From Linnemannia elongata (taxonomy: Eukaryota; Mortierellomycota; Mortierellomycetes; Mortierellales; Mortierellaceae): a DNA stretch of 64,000 nt. The stretch is from contig JAXBDG010000007.1 of NCBI GenBank assembly GCA_036320915.1, forward strand, positions 2,232,001-2,296,000, written 5' to 3'. Numbering within the stretch: the first letter of the stretch is position 1; each line of letters opens with the position of its first letter. The notes beneath the pieces were generated by a model. It was not told the origin of the DNA. It saw only the letters and a program-made list of their open reading frames with translations, and searched no databases. This document shows positions 12,101 through 26,960 of the stretch, one piece after another. Both the position numbers and the translations under genes were made by a program.

Positions 12101-15100
12101 GGGAATCGCCAGTCCGCCCGCAATTGCCCCTTCATCGTCCTCCTCTTCCTGTTCCTGAAGTTCCATCAGCAAAGAGTCGCGCAGAGCTGGGTTGTCGTCC
12201 TCAGTGATCGATTTGCTCAGTGCTTCAGTGTCGGTCAGGTCGAGCGAGTTGTCACGAACATGGCCCACTGCGGATGAGCCTTTGCGGTGCACTGACGTAG
12301 TTTGCGGGGTAGAGCTGGGCCGAACAGGAATCTCGGGATTGGAGATGGAGCTGAAGGAGCGGGCCCGTCCAAGAGAGTTCGGAATGTGTGAGGTTGTCGA
12401 GGGCACATCCAGACTCTTCTTGGGTTGCGCCTCTTGTGGTCGTTGGTTTGTAGCTAAGCTGGAAGTGGATCCTGTATCGAACGCCTGAATAGAAGACGAG
12501 GAAGGCGAGCTGGTCTTGGATCGTGAACTGCTGGGACTCAAAAAGCCAGGTCGAAGGTTCCCGATTGTTGTCTCTGCACGTCTCATGGGACCATCCCTTT
12601 CCTTGTCTCTGTCACGGCCAAGACCAAAAATGTCGAGGAATGATCCTGTGCTTGACCTCTTTGGGTTCTCTGGAGCGTCACGCCGGCTATTAGGAGATGA
12701 AAGCCCGATGGCGGACAAGATGGCTGGTCCTGTCGATGTCCGTTGGACTGCTGAAGGTTTGTTAGCAGTTCGAGATTCCTCTTCCTCGTTCTGCTCTGCG
12801 AGTGAGTTCTGGTAGGTGGTCAAAAACTTGAAGTAAAGATCGCTCTTGACAAATTCGGGGTAATCTTTGGCCAACATCTGCTCAAAGACTTGGCGTTGCG
12901 CCACCAGCAGCTGGCGCCTCACATGGGTTGCCTTGGTCTCCTCCTGAGCCTTGGCCTCTGTATCACTGATACTCCGAAGACTGCTGGTGTCGCTGAGTGC
13001 AAAGTCTCTAAACACCTTGATAAGACTGTGGTCGACGTCAACCGGTCTAGGTGCAGAGTCAGCGAAATAAGTATCGTAGATCATCCTGACATCCTCCCGC
13101 AGGGTATCTGTGACGTCGATGAATGTTGCGACAGAACTCTTGCGACTTCCTCTGATACTGCCGAATGGAGGTGTGAGATTTGACGTTCCTGCGGCTACCA
13201 CGGTTTTTGTTGAGTTTGGTGTTAAAGGCTCCAGGGTTTTGATTGTGCGACCCTTGGAGAGTGTTGATGGGGGTGTGCTCATGTTCGTTTTTGTTGAGAT
13301 CAGCACGCGTTCATCCGAGCTCAGTGATCCTGTGGATTCTGCCTCGGTCTTTGACTCTGCGTCCTCCTTGATGTTGAGTGTGTCGATCAAAAGCCAAAAC
13401 TGTAGCTCGTTCATGTTATCCCTACGATCCTGGAACTCCATAAAGTAAGATAGTCCTGCAGGATTGGCAAGGACCGTCTCGAGGTTGATTAGCGAAGGCC
13501 CATTCTTGACCTCCGGGGTATAGTCTCGGGTCCGTCTCTATAATGCGTCAGAATATAGTATGGTTAGTTTTGGATCGTGTGACATTGCACTGGAGATATT
13601 AATTAGTTGATATTAGTTTTTGTTACCTTGGGATAAGCAGGTCCTCCCAGCGCCTCAATTCTCTTTTCGGCGCGTCTCCTTGCTATGTCTAGCCTGTTGA
13701 TGTAGACAATGATGTCCTCGACCTTGTTCCCGTTGACAATGTCATCTTTTTCGCGGTTCACTACAAAAAGGACGAAGAATGGTGCATTGGTGAGCCTCAT
13801 ATTCATATTGACTAGGTGCAGTAGAGCTACAGATCTTTGCTGCCTAGTCGCCTACCGATCAGGGCCTTCTTTTTCCGCATCTGAGTCATAATGGTGTTCC
13901 TGATGCGCTTGACATCCAACAGACTGTCGCACCGCTTGATCATCTTCAAAAAGTCTTCAAAACTGTACAAGTCAGCTCCCGGTCCATAAGGGTCTGAAGA
14001 GTTTTCGATGTTTCTGGAATCGGCATCCAAGCTGTCCGTGTGTTGCTTCAATGCCTCGCGTAGCTTCTTGACCATATTCCTATATCAAAATAGACAACAT
14101 CTCGGTTAGCGTTCAGGTGGCGTGATTGCGATCCATTAACGGAATAGTGCACAGATTGTGGAGGATCAAGCGTCTTACTGTTCTCGGATCGCTTTGCCTG
14201 TCTATGGAAGGGGTAAAATGTTTACGATAGAAAGGCATGTGTTATAGCTCTGCACAGACTCGTTTTTGCAATACCCCGTGGTCATTCTTCGCAGAGAGCA
14301 ATGATGTGCGATTATCGCGAAAAAAAGGAGATGTCACTCAACTTGGACTTACATAAAGGTCGACGTTCTGGTTCCAATAGTCTGGGTCAGAGAGGAGATC
14401 CATGATGGGTCGTAACACTGCACCGACGAGTAGTTCCCGCAAGAGGTGCCTCAGGATCTCGCTCTGGACTTCGCTCTTAGGAAGAAGAGTTGGGAGGATG
14501 GTCTGAACAACGTTACGAAGGTATGCTTCCTCGGTTGCTTTGGTGGAGATTGACGTCGAAAGAGCTCTATGCAGCTTGCCGTTCCTGAACTTGCCGGCGA
14601 CCATGATATCGAGCTCGTCAGATTCTGTCAGGGACCGTTCGAGAGAGTTACCTCGGAGGGCCATTTCTGCTTTGCGAAAGTCGTTGACGTGAGCAGTGAC
14701 TTTGGGGACAAGTCGGGTGACGAGCAGTTGGGTGAGATCCAGATCCATGACTCGGCTCTTGAGGCGAATCAAAACAATCCGCAACAGTTCCTCGATGCGT
14801 TGCTGAAGGACGACCTCGGGGGTGATGGCGCGCATCCAGCCGGCAACATAGTCGCGCATGATGAGCTCGATGACTTGGTCAACGGCCTCGGAGAGCTGGG
14901 GCATGGTGTCGGCGATCGGTGTCCTGTATTTGGCGGCCTGTTCCTGTCGACGCTGCTTTTCGATTTTGGACCAGACGAGAGGGCGGGTGAACCTAGCTGG
15001 GCGGAGATAGTGGAACATGTGTCGCGAGGTTTGGCCGGGCATGTTCCTACGGTTGTTCTTCTGTCTCTGCTGCTGCTGCTGTCTTGGCGTTGATAAGGAA

Positions 15101-15399
15101 GAGGAAGAGGAGGAAGTAGTGGCGTTGGTGCGTTGACGGCGGGTATAGAGTATGGAAAATGCGATGTTTGAGAGAGCGAGGGTGAGCAATGCGAAGACGA
15201 GGATGAAGGGTGTGGCGAGAATGAGGGATGCTATTGTGCGTAGGGTTTTGTTGCCGAAGAGGCAGGTGAGGATGAGGAGGGTTGTGGAGAGGGCGGCAGC
15301 CTTGAGGGATGTTGCTCGTGAGGATGGTTGCCATAGTGGCAGCCATTTGTTGTCAGGCGGGTGTTGTTGTTGCCCTGGGTGTTTTGAGTGGGAGTTCAT
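9157..15399 (-). CDS. MDM1-type sorting nexin (PXA-RGS-PX-Nexin_C)
   Basis: Homolog of yeast Mdm1 and animal SNX13/SNX14/SNX25, ER-anchored tethers that bind phosphoinositides on vacuole/endosome or lipid droplets. Six exons (15399-14353, 14201-14179, 14079-13856, 13811-13627, 13537-11300, 11211-9157) give 1,923 residues. Order seen: two hydrophobic N-terminal segments (about 34-49 and 52-85), PXA domain (about 165-345), RGS-like domain from LINLETVLANPAGLSYF (about 508) to about 745 with a disordered insert, a long Ser/Glu-rich linker, a coiled coil (about 1140-1235), PX domain with the RRYSEF motif (about 1240-1360), poly-Gln (about 1580-1615), Nexin_C (about 1628-1838) and a Gly-rich tail. 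The 23-base exon 2 is fixed by frame. It is divergent from mL53. Longer than yeast Mdm1 mainly through low-complexity linkers. Confidence 0.93.
9309..9378 (-). repeat. Glycine-coding trinucleotide repeats (CCA)n and (CCT)n
   Basis: About 70 bases of near-perfect CCA then CCT/CCACCT triplets on the plus strand. Read on minus in the MDM1-type gene they encode two Gly-rich runs at the C-terminal end (about residues 1852-1878). Likely length-variable. Confidence 0.7.
10074..10155 (-). repeat. Poly-glutamine coding repeat
   Basis: TTG/CTG-rich plus-strand stretch which, on minus, encodes an interrupted poly-Gln region between the PX and Nexin_C domains of the MDM1-type protein. Confidence 0.6.
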
Positions 15400-15760
15400 T
15401 ATGAGGTGTAGGTAAGGTAAGTTTGATGAATAAAAGGAGAGGAATGAGGTCGAGTGTGAAGTATATGTGAAGAAGGGATTAATAGTACAAGGTCATGACC
15501 AAAGATGGGAGGATAAGAGAAGGAGGAAAGGGCTAAGAGGAATGGCGGAGGGGAAAGAAGAAAGTGTGAAAAGAAGAGAAGGGAAGAGTGCAGGGTTAGA
15601 AGGAGTAAGGGAGAGAGAGAGAGAGGGAGGGGGAAAGAGTAGAAAACGACAAAGAAAGGCGTGTATGATAGAGATACTATGAGCAAGCACACACAGGGGG
15701 AAAGAAGGGAAGAAAGGAAGACGTGCTTTCCCAGGCCTGTGCGACCACACCAGAGAAAAG

Positions 15761-15797
<37 letters not shown>

Positions 15798-16220
15798 ACA
15801 CTCATGCGAAAATCCCTTGCTCGTGACATACATCGAAAGTCCCCTTCCCTTCCCTGGGAAGGCACACACACCTGCAAACTTGTCTTCTTTTCTTTCTTCG
15901 TTTGCATTTTTGCTTGCTATTCCCCCGCATTGCATTGCTCGACTCTGCTCCACCTGCTGTCCTTCCTTTCTTCCCTTCTTGGACTCCCGCCAGCGTCAGT
16001 CAGATCACCATCGGTTAACAGCAGAGGTACTCCCTCCCAGGTACAAGCTTGTCCTCGCTCATTCTTGTTCCTCAAAGGGACTGCTTTTTTCATCCTCCCT
16101 TCCAGTCTCCCTGTTCACACTCAAACAACAACGGAGCCATGAACTGATCTCCTCCACCTTGACCCTTCTTGACCATACGCCAGGATCGCCACCAACCTCA
16201 CTATTCATACATAACCAGCC
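15400..16220. promoter_or_regulatory. Divergent promoter of MDM1-type and mL53 genes
   Basis: 821 bases between two head-to-head starts. Strongly purine-rich on the MDM1 side and pyrimidine-rich on the mL53 side, with a (GA)16 microsatellite inside. No clear TATA box. Several open frames across it are low-complexity artefacts. Confidence 0.45.
15764..15795. repeat. (GA)16 microsatellite
   Basis: An uninterrupted run of GA dinucleotides of about 32 bases in the divergent promoter region between 15400 and 16220. GA/CT tracts often mark nucleosome-free promoter DNA; that role here is inferred. Confidence 0.85.
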
Positions 16221-16668
16221 ATGTCCTCCGCAGCCTCCATGTCAAAGTTCCTCACCCAGGTCAAGGTCACCATGGCCCCCTTCGCCCCCGCCTCAAAGTC
16301 ATCAAAGTAAAGACACCTCGTACTTTCTCTCGTGTGTGCCTGGCTCGGGATCAGTTTTACAGCGGAAGACAAGCAAACCCAGACGCTAACAACAAACATA
16401 CACCTGGAACCATATACGTCTCTTTCTACGTTTCATTAGGATCTTCCTGTCAAGGATCATCACTAACGACGCCATTGCCGCCAACCCCACCTTGAAGATC
16501 GTCACCGAGTCCCATGCTGATCTCAACAAGCCCCCAGTCATCAACGTCACCTACAAGGATGGCAAGACCCTTCAGCTCTTGACCGGTGATATGAAGGTCA
16601 ACGATGTCCTTCGTCAGGTCGGAAAGCACGCTAGGAAACTTCAGGAGAAGGAGGAAGCCTCAGCATAA
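16221..16668 (+). CDS. Mitochondrial large-ribosomal-subunit protein mL53
   Basis: Homolog of yeast Mrpl44 / human MRPL53, a small thioredoxin-fold protein of the mitochondrial large ribosomal subunit. Two exons (16221-16306 and 16440-16668) give 104 residues, the usual length. Seen: N-terminal SKFLTQVKVTMAPFAP, which matches the family's 'lt.V.v.fnPF' start, then RIITNDAIAANPTLKIVTE, PPVINVTYKDGKTLQL and a basic C-terminal helix. The first ATG is used; a second in-frame ATG lies six codons later. Recognition rests on the NPF-like start and the central VTYKDGK strand. Confidence 0.8.
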
Positions 16669-17504
16669 ATCATTTTTTTCTCGGAAAATTGAGGGTTGGT
16701 ACCAGGATACTCTCTGAGGGATCCCAGGGCATTCGGTCTTCTCTTCCAGGAACACATTTCACAACAAACAACAAACAAACAACAACTGTACAACATATCA
16801 TAAGAAAACAAAAACTACAACATACACGAGCAGGATATCATGGAGCTGTACACGCCCTATATCTAGCAAATTGTATGCATGGATGATAGACAAATACACA
16901 TCTTCATTTTTTTTTTACATATCCAATTGAGTCAGTTGTACCTTTTCAACCTTCTGCTGGGAAAGTAAACAACAGGGGACGATTGTCTACATAGAAAAGT
17001 GACACTGTCCCTGGTGTGGTATGCCGACCGTAGAAGGAAGGAAATAACATACGACATAGCTTTTAGGCTCATGTGTCCTAACAGAGCAAAATCTCAGGGG
17101 AAACATAGGGGCTTTCATTTGATCATCAGGTCCCAAAATAATCGTCATGTTGCAACAGACGCATGGCACGCTGACATACAGACACAGAGAGAATAGGGAA
17201 TAGGGAAAGAAGGAGACAAAGGACAAAGGAACAAAAAAGAAAAGTAAAGTAAAACGCGCACAGAGAAGCAGGGCGTCATTGCCATCCACAACCCGTGCAT
17301 GACCCACATCGAAACGCCTTCTTCCCTCTTCGTTGTCTTCTTTCCTTTTTTTCCTCGTTCTTTCTTCACTTTGTTTTCTTTTTTTTTTTTCTTTCTTCCT
17401 TCTCGCTCCTATTTCTCTCCTCTCCTTCGCCTTCCACCTCTTCAACTCACACGTACCCCTTTGTTTATCAGTGCACACAGCTCGCATATCAAACAGCCAC
17501 AACA
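16669..17504. other. Intergenic, no gene recognised
   Basis: Holds the 3' flank of mL53 and the promoter of the sorting nexin gene. A long pyrimidine-rich tract (about 17325-17420) precedes the start at 17505 and is a likely leader/core promoter element. Confidence 0.4.
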
Positions 17505-20500
17505 ATGATCGGCTCTGCACCCGCCATCCCAAAGATCCACCCCGTCTTTGCAACCCAACCCCAGACCCTCTCAACAGTATCAGACGAGGGTGAGCTCGAC
17601 GTTGAATACAAAGAAGGTGCCTTCTCAATCGATGCTGCCCTCTCACAAAAGCCACAAAACCACCCACACTCGTCCCCTGGCAATGGAAGCTCCTCGTCTT
17701 CATCCCCTCACTCGAGTGGACCCCAGTCACCACAACTTCAACAACCTCCTCCTAACGGTTGGACAGTCCGAGCATTGTATGACTTTGAGGGTCAACCCGA
17801 GTTCTCAGAACTGAGTTTCTCTGCTGGGGATGTACTCACGGTTGTCAAGGTTGGACTAGCTGAGGGTTGGTCTCTTGCTGAGAAGGACGGTGTCCGTGGT
17901 CTTGTGCCTGAGGCCTATGTCACTGTAGGTGATATTTTTGTCTGTGATGGTGGTACCATGATCAAGAATGATCACAACACCTAACCATAGCACTTTGTTC
18001 TCTTTGTTCATTAGTATGTTCACGACTTTTCTATCTCGCCCGACAACCAAAGCGGACACATGCAACAGGCATCAGCTACCTCTGCCTACTCTACCTACTC
18101 GGGATACTCGACTGCAACCGCAACAGCCAGCACCAACCCCCGCAACTCTGTCTTTGGTAAACGACAACTTAATCGCTTTTCTTGGTTCGTCACCACAGGA
18201 GTCGAGGAGTTCCTTTTGACAGGAGGCGCTAATAGCAACGGCAACTCTCAGGGAGCCAACAAGCAGGGAGCATCAGGATATGCCAAGGACGGTCAGCTGC
18301 ACAGTCGTCGAACCAGCTCTGCCCAGGATCTGTATGAACGTTCGCCTCCTAGTTCTGGAGGATCGATTAGGGACAGGCCTGCCTTGGGACCTCATGGTAG
18401 TATCCGAACTCAGCCAGGAGACAAGATCTTGGAGGAAGAGGAGGATGAGGATGAAGTCACAGAGTCTGACAAGCATTATATCCAGTCTGGGCCCAGTTGG
18501 CAGGAGAAGGCGCCCCTGTTCAAGGTCCGTGTTCATGACCCCGAGACCAAGCGCAAGATGGTCGGCATGCAAGAATACACTCTCTTCCAGGTTACCTCTA
18601 CCGTAAGTGCCATGGTCTTATATGTGTGCGATGCATTTACTTTTTAACCATGTTGCTCCCCATGACTGACATCTTTTAATCCTTTCCAGTTCACAGAAGG
18701 CGTGTCTGTCACGGTAGAACGTCGCTACAGCCAGTTCGAATGGCTGTACGAACGTCTTGTCAACAAGTTTGGCGCCATCATACTCCCACCCTTGCCCGAA
18801 AAACAATACGCAGGTCGGTTCTCGGAGGAGTTTATCGAAAGGCGTCGCCGTGCCCTGGAGAAGTTCCTGAACCGTCTGGTCCGTCACCCTGTCCTGCGCT
18901 ACTCGGATCTGTTGACGCACTTCCTTAGCTGTAACGAGGATGGAGACTGGAGGAGAGCTGAGCGCAAGTTTGAAAATGATCGTATCACAGGCATTGCATT
19001 CTTCCAACACGTCTATCATCCCGAGTTCAACGTCAACGAAGACGGGTATGTGTCTTCTTTTACATTTCATTTTTCTATTTCACACAATGGAGAGTAACGG
19101 CAGCACTCATTCACTAACATTTTTTTTCTCTTTGTGCTTCACGTTCATAGTGACATGGACCTTGTCGAGCGATTCAGCGCACACTGCAGAGGATCAGAAA
19201 GACTGATGCCTTTCTTGACGGATGCTACCATGGCCTACAAAGAGGGTATTAGTGGTGAGTTACATGTTTTACAATCTTATCAAAATTTAGTGGCGTAGAT
19301 ATGACGGCAACTGAAGAAAACCCATGCTAACATCTTTTATTATTTGACATGTTGTAGATTCGGCTTTCCAGTATAAGCGCTTCGGACTCGCACTCCTTAA
19401 TTTGATTTCAACCTCAAAGGACGGCATCGAGAACCAGACACTGAACGACGATCTTGCCTGGTGTTGGCGCGAGAACTGCAATGGTAAGGAATTGGCATAT
19501 CTCATCTCACGCATCCCATGCATCTTCATGTGGCATTCTCCCCTTTCTCCTTGTAACATATATATATATATATATATTGACCAACTTTTTTTGTTTGTTT
19601 GTAATGCGTAGATTGCCTGCGGTTGACCAAAGCCATGCAGACAACAGCCGAGACCATGAACCTGATGGCCGAGATTAAGCAGACTCATATCTCAGACGGC
19701 TGCTTGCCCTGGCAGGAAACCATTCGAGAACACGCCACTCCCTCAACGAACTACGCGCCTCTTGTTGACATGCATACCGGGACACATAAGAAACTGGTTG
19801 AAGTCTTTGAAAAGGAGCAGACCATGGAGGTAAGAAAGAATACCATTGTCGGTTTTTTCTTTTATCCATGCTGCATGATTGTGATAAGGTTATGTCTCGG
19901 GGGTACCATGTTTCACTCTTTCTTCTCTCTCTCTGATCACTAACGGCTGGCTCTGATCTTTTATTGCTTCTGTCAAAAAAAGGAAATCGACTCGGAGACG
20001 GTCAAGTCGCGGTGCGATACAGTGTTCAATATTACGCTTGCAGAGATGGATCGCGCCCATGACGAGCGCGTCCAGGACTTCCAGAAGGGTACCAAGGAGT
20101 TTTTGGATGCCCAGATTGCATACCACGAGAAGGTAATTGGCATTGTCATCGAATTGGATTCACGCTGCTTCCTTTTATCCCCTCATGCATGTCAAACAAT
20201 TGAGATGGATTGCCGCATGAAAAATATGCATTCTCCCCCCACTTTACTCACACGCTTTCTCCTCACATTCTTTCTTCCTTCTTTTGTACTCTTTATTTTC
20301 TTCTTTCTCTTCTGCTTACTTTCTCCTGTATAATAGATGCTGGCACATCTGAAGCAAGCACGCACAGTATTCGACCCTCCATACTACGACAACCTGGCAA
20401 ACTCACCAAGGTTTCGATCCAAATATGAAAAGGACCTTGACGATCACCGCTACCAGTCCCAGAAGCCCTCCCGTCCTGTCTCTGCAGCCTCTGTCGCGTC

Positions 20501-20612
20501 GGTGTCCAATATGGTCGGGGGTGTAGTGGATGGCGTTGGGTTCATGAATGGGTTATTGAAGAACAAGACCCGGACATCTGGCGGGCGTAGCATCATGGGC
20601 TTCTGGTCTTGA
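17505..20612 (+). CDS. SNX9-type SH3-PX-BAR sorting nexin
   Basis: Member of the SNX9/SNX18/SNX33 architecture, which couples membrane curvature and phosphoinositide binding to endocytic and actin machinery. Eight exons (17505-17924, 18015-18602, 18690-19045, 19151-19254, 19358-19483, 19612-19829, 19983-20132, 20337-20612) give 745 residues with every junction in frame. Seen: SH3 domain (about 87-139) opening VRALYDFEGQPEFSELSF and containing GWSLAEKDGVRGLVPEAYV; a Ser/Asn-rich linker; PX domain (about 300-430) with RRYSQFEWLYERL and the PPLPEKQ loop; then a helical BAR-type region (about 470-720) ending in KARTV-like basic helices and a short tail. Start is the ATG directly after a long pyrimidine tract. 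Low-complexity spacing differs from animal SNX9 but domain order is the same. Confidence 0.92.
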
Positions 20613-21135
20613 TCTTTGTCTAGTGTTTTAGAAGGGAAAGTGTTTGGTATGTTTGTTAGTGAGAGCGATGTAATAATGAGTTTAGATGGCAATAGTTTCT
20701 GCCAGCGTAATTAAAAAAAGAAACGAAAAAGGTACAAGTTGCTCCGAGGATGGTTTTGCTCGGCGATAGAGTTTCGTTCCACTTTTTGCATATTACCTGT
20801 TGAACGGATATCGTCCTTCCTTTTGTTCTTTTTCTTTCTCGCCAACGCGCGCTTGCGCACTTTTGAACTGCAGAACTGGAACGGGGCAACAAAAACTAAG
20901 CCACCGTCATGATCTCGGGTTTTTGAGGTCGTACGAGGGGAGAGAAACGAAGTGAGCAAAGAGACAGTAGAAATGATACTGTCCCTGAATTGCCCCGACC
21001 TCTGAGCCAACCTTCTCTTTTCTTTTTTTTTCCTATTTTATCCTTTATCGCTTTTCTCACTCTTTCGTATCACTTCCCTCTCCGCTTCGTCCACCTTACT
21101 CCCTCCCTCCCGCCGCATCCACACCGACAAGACAA
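20613..21135. other. Intergenic, no gene recognised
   Basis: 3' flank of the SNX9-type gene and promoter of ferrochelatase. T/C-rich DNA (about 21015-21110) precedes the ferrochelatase start. Confidence 0.4.
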
Positions 21136-23282
<2,147 letters not shown>

Positions 23283-23395
23283 TTTGTGTTGGCGAGCTGG
23301 TTTTGGTTATGTGTAATGTAATAAAAAAAAAAAGAATAAATGGAAATATCTGCGTCTTGTAAGTGTAGGGGGTGCGGGGGCTTCTCCTCTTCCTC

Positions 23396-26300
23396 CTAGG
23401 CTCCGCGTTCGAGATGAATCCATCCGATCCCAAGAGCGGCTAGCCTCTCATTCTGTTCCTTGATGTAGTCATTCGTCACATACACATTGCATAAACAAAT
23501 CCGGAGACGCTGGTCGGTCTGAGCTCTTAGGTCCTGGACAGCTAGTTGGTCTGCGAGCGACTCGGGGTCCTGTGGGAGTTCCATGACTTGTGTGACAGTC
23601 GAAATGCACCGGTCCATTAAATAGGCTAAATGCATGTCCGTGAATCCCCCCCAGCCATCAACACTCAAGAGATTCAGCGTCAAGACATCAATAGATTGGA
23701 TGAGCTCTGGCCATTGGATTTCCGAGAAACGGCAGTCCTTGAGATAGAGTCCGCGGAGTCGATTGCATTCGTGGTCCTCTCGGTCGAGTTTTGTAGAGTG
23801 GCGATGAAACCCAGGAGGGCAGTTGCGTTGGATGGTCGACAGGATCCAAGAGAAATCCTGGGGTGGAGGGCTCATTGGAGAAAATACTTGGAGCTCCAAC
23901 AATCGGCGACATGGTGCGCCGAATATTGGTTCTTCCGGACTAGATTGGTCAAATGGGAGCAAGCGGCCAAATACCTGGATGCAGGTCGCATATCGCTGAA
24001 GGTAATACTTGATGGAACCGTGGCTGGCAGGAGCATTGTGGAAGTCTGCTTTTTTGCTCACACGTTCCAACTTGCAACGAACTCGTAACGCCTCCAAAAC
24101 ACCGAGTTCCTCCAGAAACTGCAAGAGGGTAATGAACATGCCTGGGTAGATTTGGTCGGCGATGCATATTTCCAACGCTTTCAGGTGTATATGCTCTGGT
24201 CGAGCATTCCAGAATCGGACGAAAGCATTGACGCTTGACCAAGTGGTGTCGCTCCCAAAAGTTACTGTTTCGATGTTAAATGTGCCGAGTCTTGGAGCCC
24301 TGTTTAGATATCCTTTCGAGATTGTGCTGTTGCCCATGACTTGGATGTCAATTACTGTTGCTGTAGGATCTTGAATGTTGCTTGTCGATATTGTCGAAAC
24401 CGGGTCGGAGATATAGACTTGAGGTGTATGTTGAGGGTGTTTGGCGAATAAATCCTGCAAAAACTCCAGCCAAGCAAATGCAATATCCTCCTCACAACCA
24501 ACCTCGATCCTCTCCAAACCGGTGTAGCCGCCGAGGCACCTTCGAAGATGCTTCTGAGGACCAAATGGGGCCTTGCTCTTGTAGAAGCAAATTTCACGAA
24601 CCGAGGGGTGGTCGAACAGCGTTGTCTCCTCTGCGCTCTCGAGGGTCAAATCTATCGAAAGGATTTTTCCGGTGCCCGCCTCAAACTCGACTAACGCCTC
24701 AGAAAACTCATGGTGCTTCATTTTGTTGGGCAAGACCGTCATCACCAGCGTAAGACTTTGGGGCAGTCTGCATCGCTCCAATGAAGCGGCGAGAGGGTCG
24801 AGAATAGCCTTGAACTCATTAGCGACCTGTACGTTCAACTTTGTCAGTAGGGGACTGGCTTGGAGAATCTCAATAAAACGGGGAGCGTGTTCTGACCATT
24901 CCTCATGTAAGCGCACGTCGATCCCAAGTTCCCGGACACTGAGTGTAGGTGGTATGTTGTTGATACTGCCCAGGAATCCCTCCCAACCTGTCAATTCGAA
25001 CTTCCGAAGGCTCCCACCGGATAACATCTGCAAGACTGGATCAAACTGCCGACTTTTGTTGAGATAGGTTGATGATGGTGCGCCACCATCCCTTCCGTCA
25101 AGGCGGACGTGAAATATGGCGGTCGATTTGATGACATCTCGGAGCTCCTCAAGGTCTTGCTTCGAGAAATTCCAGCACAAAGCGATGTCGAGCTCCTGTA
25201 CCGCCCGCGACGACATGAGGGCCTTGTAGAACTTTCTCTCGATGATCGGATATTGTAAAGAGACAGTGACGCTCCCAGTAGCCTCGCAGTACTCCCCGTC
25301 GACTTCCTCCACAGCATTCCTGAGATCCTTCGCTACCTCTGCTTTGTAGTTCTCGCGGTAGTGGTCGAGGCAAACCCATTTAGCATGACCCTCCGCACTG
25401 ACTGCCCTGTACAGGTTCCCGAGCACCCGTCCATCATCCTTTTTCTTGAGAAACGAATCCACCTGACGAAGGTCTGCACTCTCCAATGCCTCCTGACCAA
25501 CAGTAGTTGAGGAGTTGGCAGACAGGTTCGGCCCTGACGATGGCGGTTGGCTCTGAGCTCCTGTCAGACCCTCGATGTAGGCGATAGAACTGTCGACGCT
25601 TGTGCCGATATCTTTAAGAACGCGATCGGTGTCCTCAGCGGCGTTCTCCAGGCTGCCGACAATTTGGAGCTGACCTAAAGGCGGAACAACGACGCCGGAG
25701 ATGGCGACCCCGTATTTGAGCATCTGGAGGAGTGTGAGGATGTATGAACCGTACTTTTCAAAGAACTCGGTAGGGCGCTCAATGTCGTAGCCTTCGTGAC
25801 GCGCGATGTGGATCTCATGTTTGAGGTTGGGGTTGGTGGCTTTCCCGTCGACAGGCTTGGTGTGATCACCACAGTCACAAAGGAAATATACTCTGAACGT
25901 TCTGGCGAACAGGTTCTTGGTCCCTCCATCCAGTGTATTCGTCTTGGTAGTATCCTCCTTGGGCAAGACAATAAACAACCTCGGGATGGGACACTCGTGC
26001 AAGTCGTAACTCTGGGTCATGATGGCAGTAGCCTTGCTCTGGATAAGAGCGATATGTTTGAGAGTCTCCTGCTGCGCCAAGTGTAGGCGTCCCTGCGACT
26101 CGACAGACTGCTTGAGCATATCCACCATCCTTTGCGACTGCGCCTCTGCTGCTGACTGTAAATCTAAAATCGTTTGCTTCAGCTCCTGTCCCTCATCGCT
26201 ATTGGCCACCTCGGAGCGGAGGGTGAGAATGTTTCCCAGGATTTCCTGTATCTTCTGCATTCCCTGTTCAAAAACATCCGCATGGACAACCTGCCCTGTT

Positions 26301-26960
26301 TGCATCTGCCTCTCATAGGAAATGAGCTGAGCCGAGGATTCTTGCAGCATAGACTGGATGCGTTGCAACAAGTGGTGGGACGCTGGAGGAGGTGACACGA
26401 CTACAGTCTTGTTGACAGAGACAGAAGAGGACGGAGAAGCGGTGGCGAGGGCCGGGGACGTAGTCGCAGTGTCATGAATAGTGAGTGGACTAACGGTAAG
26501 AGGAGGGTCTGTGCTCTCAATTGGGTCAGGCGTTTGAGCAGGCGCGAGAAGAGGGCTGAAGCTATCGGGAACAATAGAGCTTGAGGTGTTCAGAGGGACA
26601 GAGGCAGCACCAGGAACTTCACCCTCAACAACCTCGAGAATGACTCCGGGGTAGTGTGGAATGCGACGAGGTTCATAACTAGACGGAACAGTAACACAAA
26701 ATAACACAGTACATGAGTAAGAGTTCAACAAATACTCATCAAAAACACAGCAAAAGAACATGCTAAGTAGTGACATACAATTCTCGCTGGATGTTGCGGA
26801 TAAAATTGTTCCCCCTTTTGATAAAACAAGCATTGGGGAAAATGTACTGGATGTCAGACCAGTAGACGACGTTTTGGTTGGTGTCTGGGTCAAACGACAC
26901 CTCGATGTCGAACACTTCGCCATCTGGACCCTTGCGGAAGGACTGGGAGTCATCTGGCAT
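23396..26960 (-). CDS. Modular N-module / coiled-coil / LRR-like family protein (intact)
   Basis: Function not recognised. Two exons (26960-26779 and 26678-23396) give 1,154 residues. Seen in order: N-terminal module (about 1-80) with FRKGPDGEVFDIEV, NVVYWSDIQYIFPNA and, across a phase-2 intron, YPGVILEVV; a Pro/Ser/Thr-rich linker; a coiled coil (about 160-285) with HHLLQRIQSMLQESS; a conserved block (about 295-440) containing LHECPIPRLFIVLPKED, FRVYFLCDCGDHTKP and HEGYDIERPTEFFEKYG followed by a hydrophobic LTLLQMLKYGVAISGVVV; a second block with RVLGNLYRAV and KWVCLDHYRENY (about 480-515); then a leucine-rich-repeat-like half. The start at 26960 lies ten residues before the first family-conserved residues; an upstream in-frame codon at 27155 is not needed. 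It aligns along most of its length with the 4843-8667 gene and, more weakly, with 29191-32099. An NLR-like receptor is a guess from layout only; no nucleotide-binding motif was seen. Confidence 0.85.

Noticed and set aside
15661..16389. 242-codon open frame across the mL53 promoter and exon 1
   Set aside because: Runs through a GA microsatellite and the mL53 first exon in another frame.
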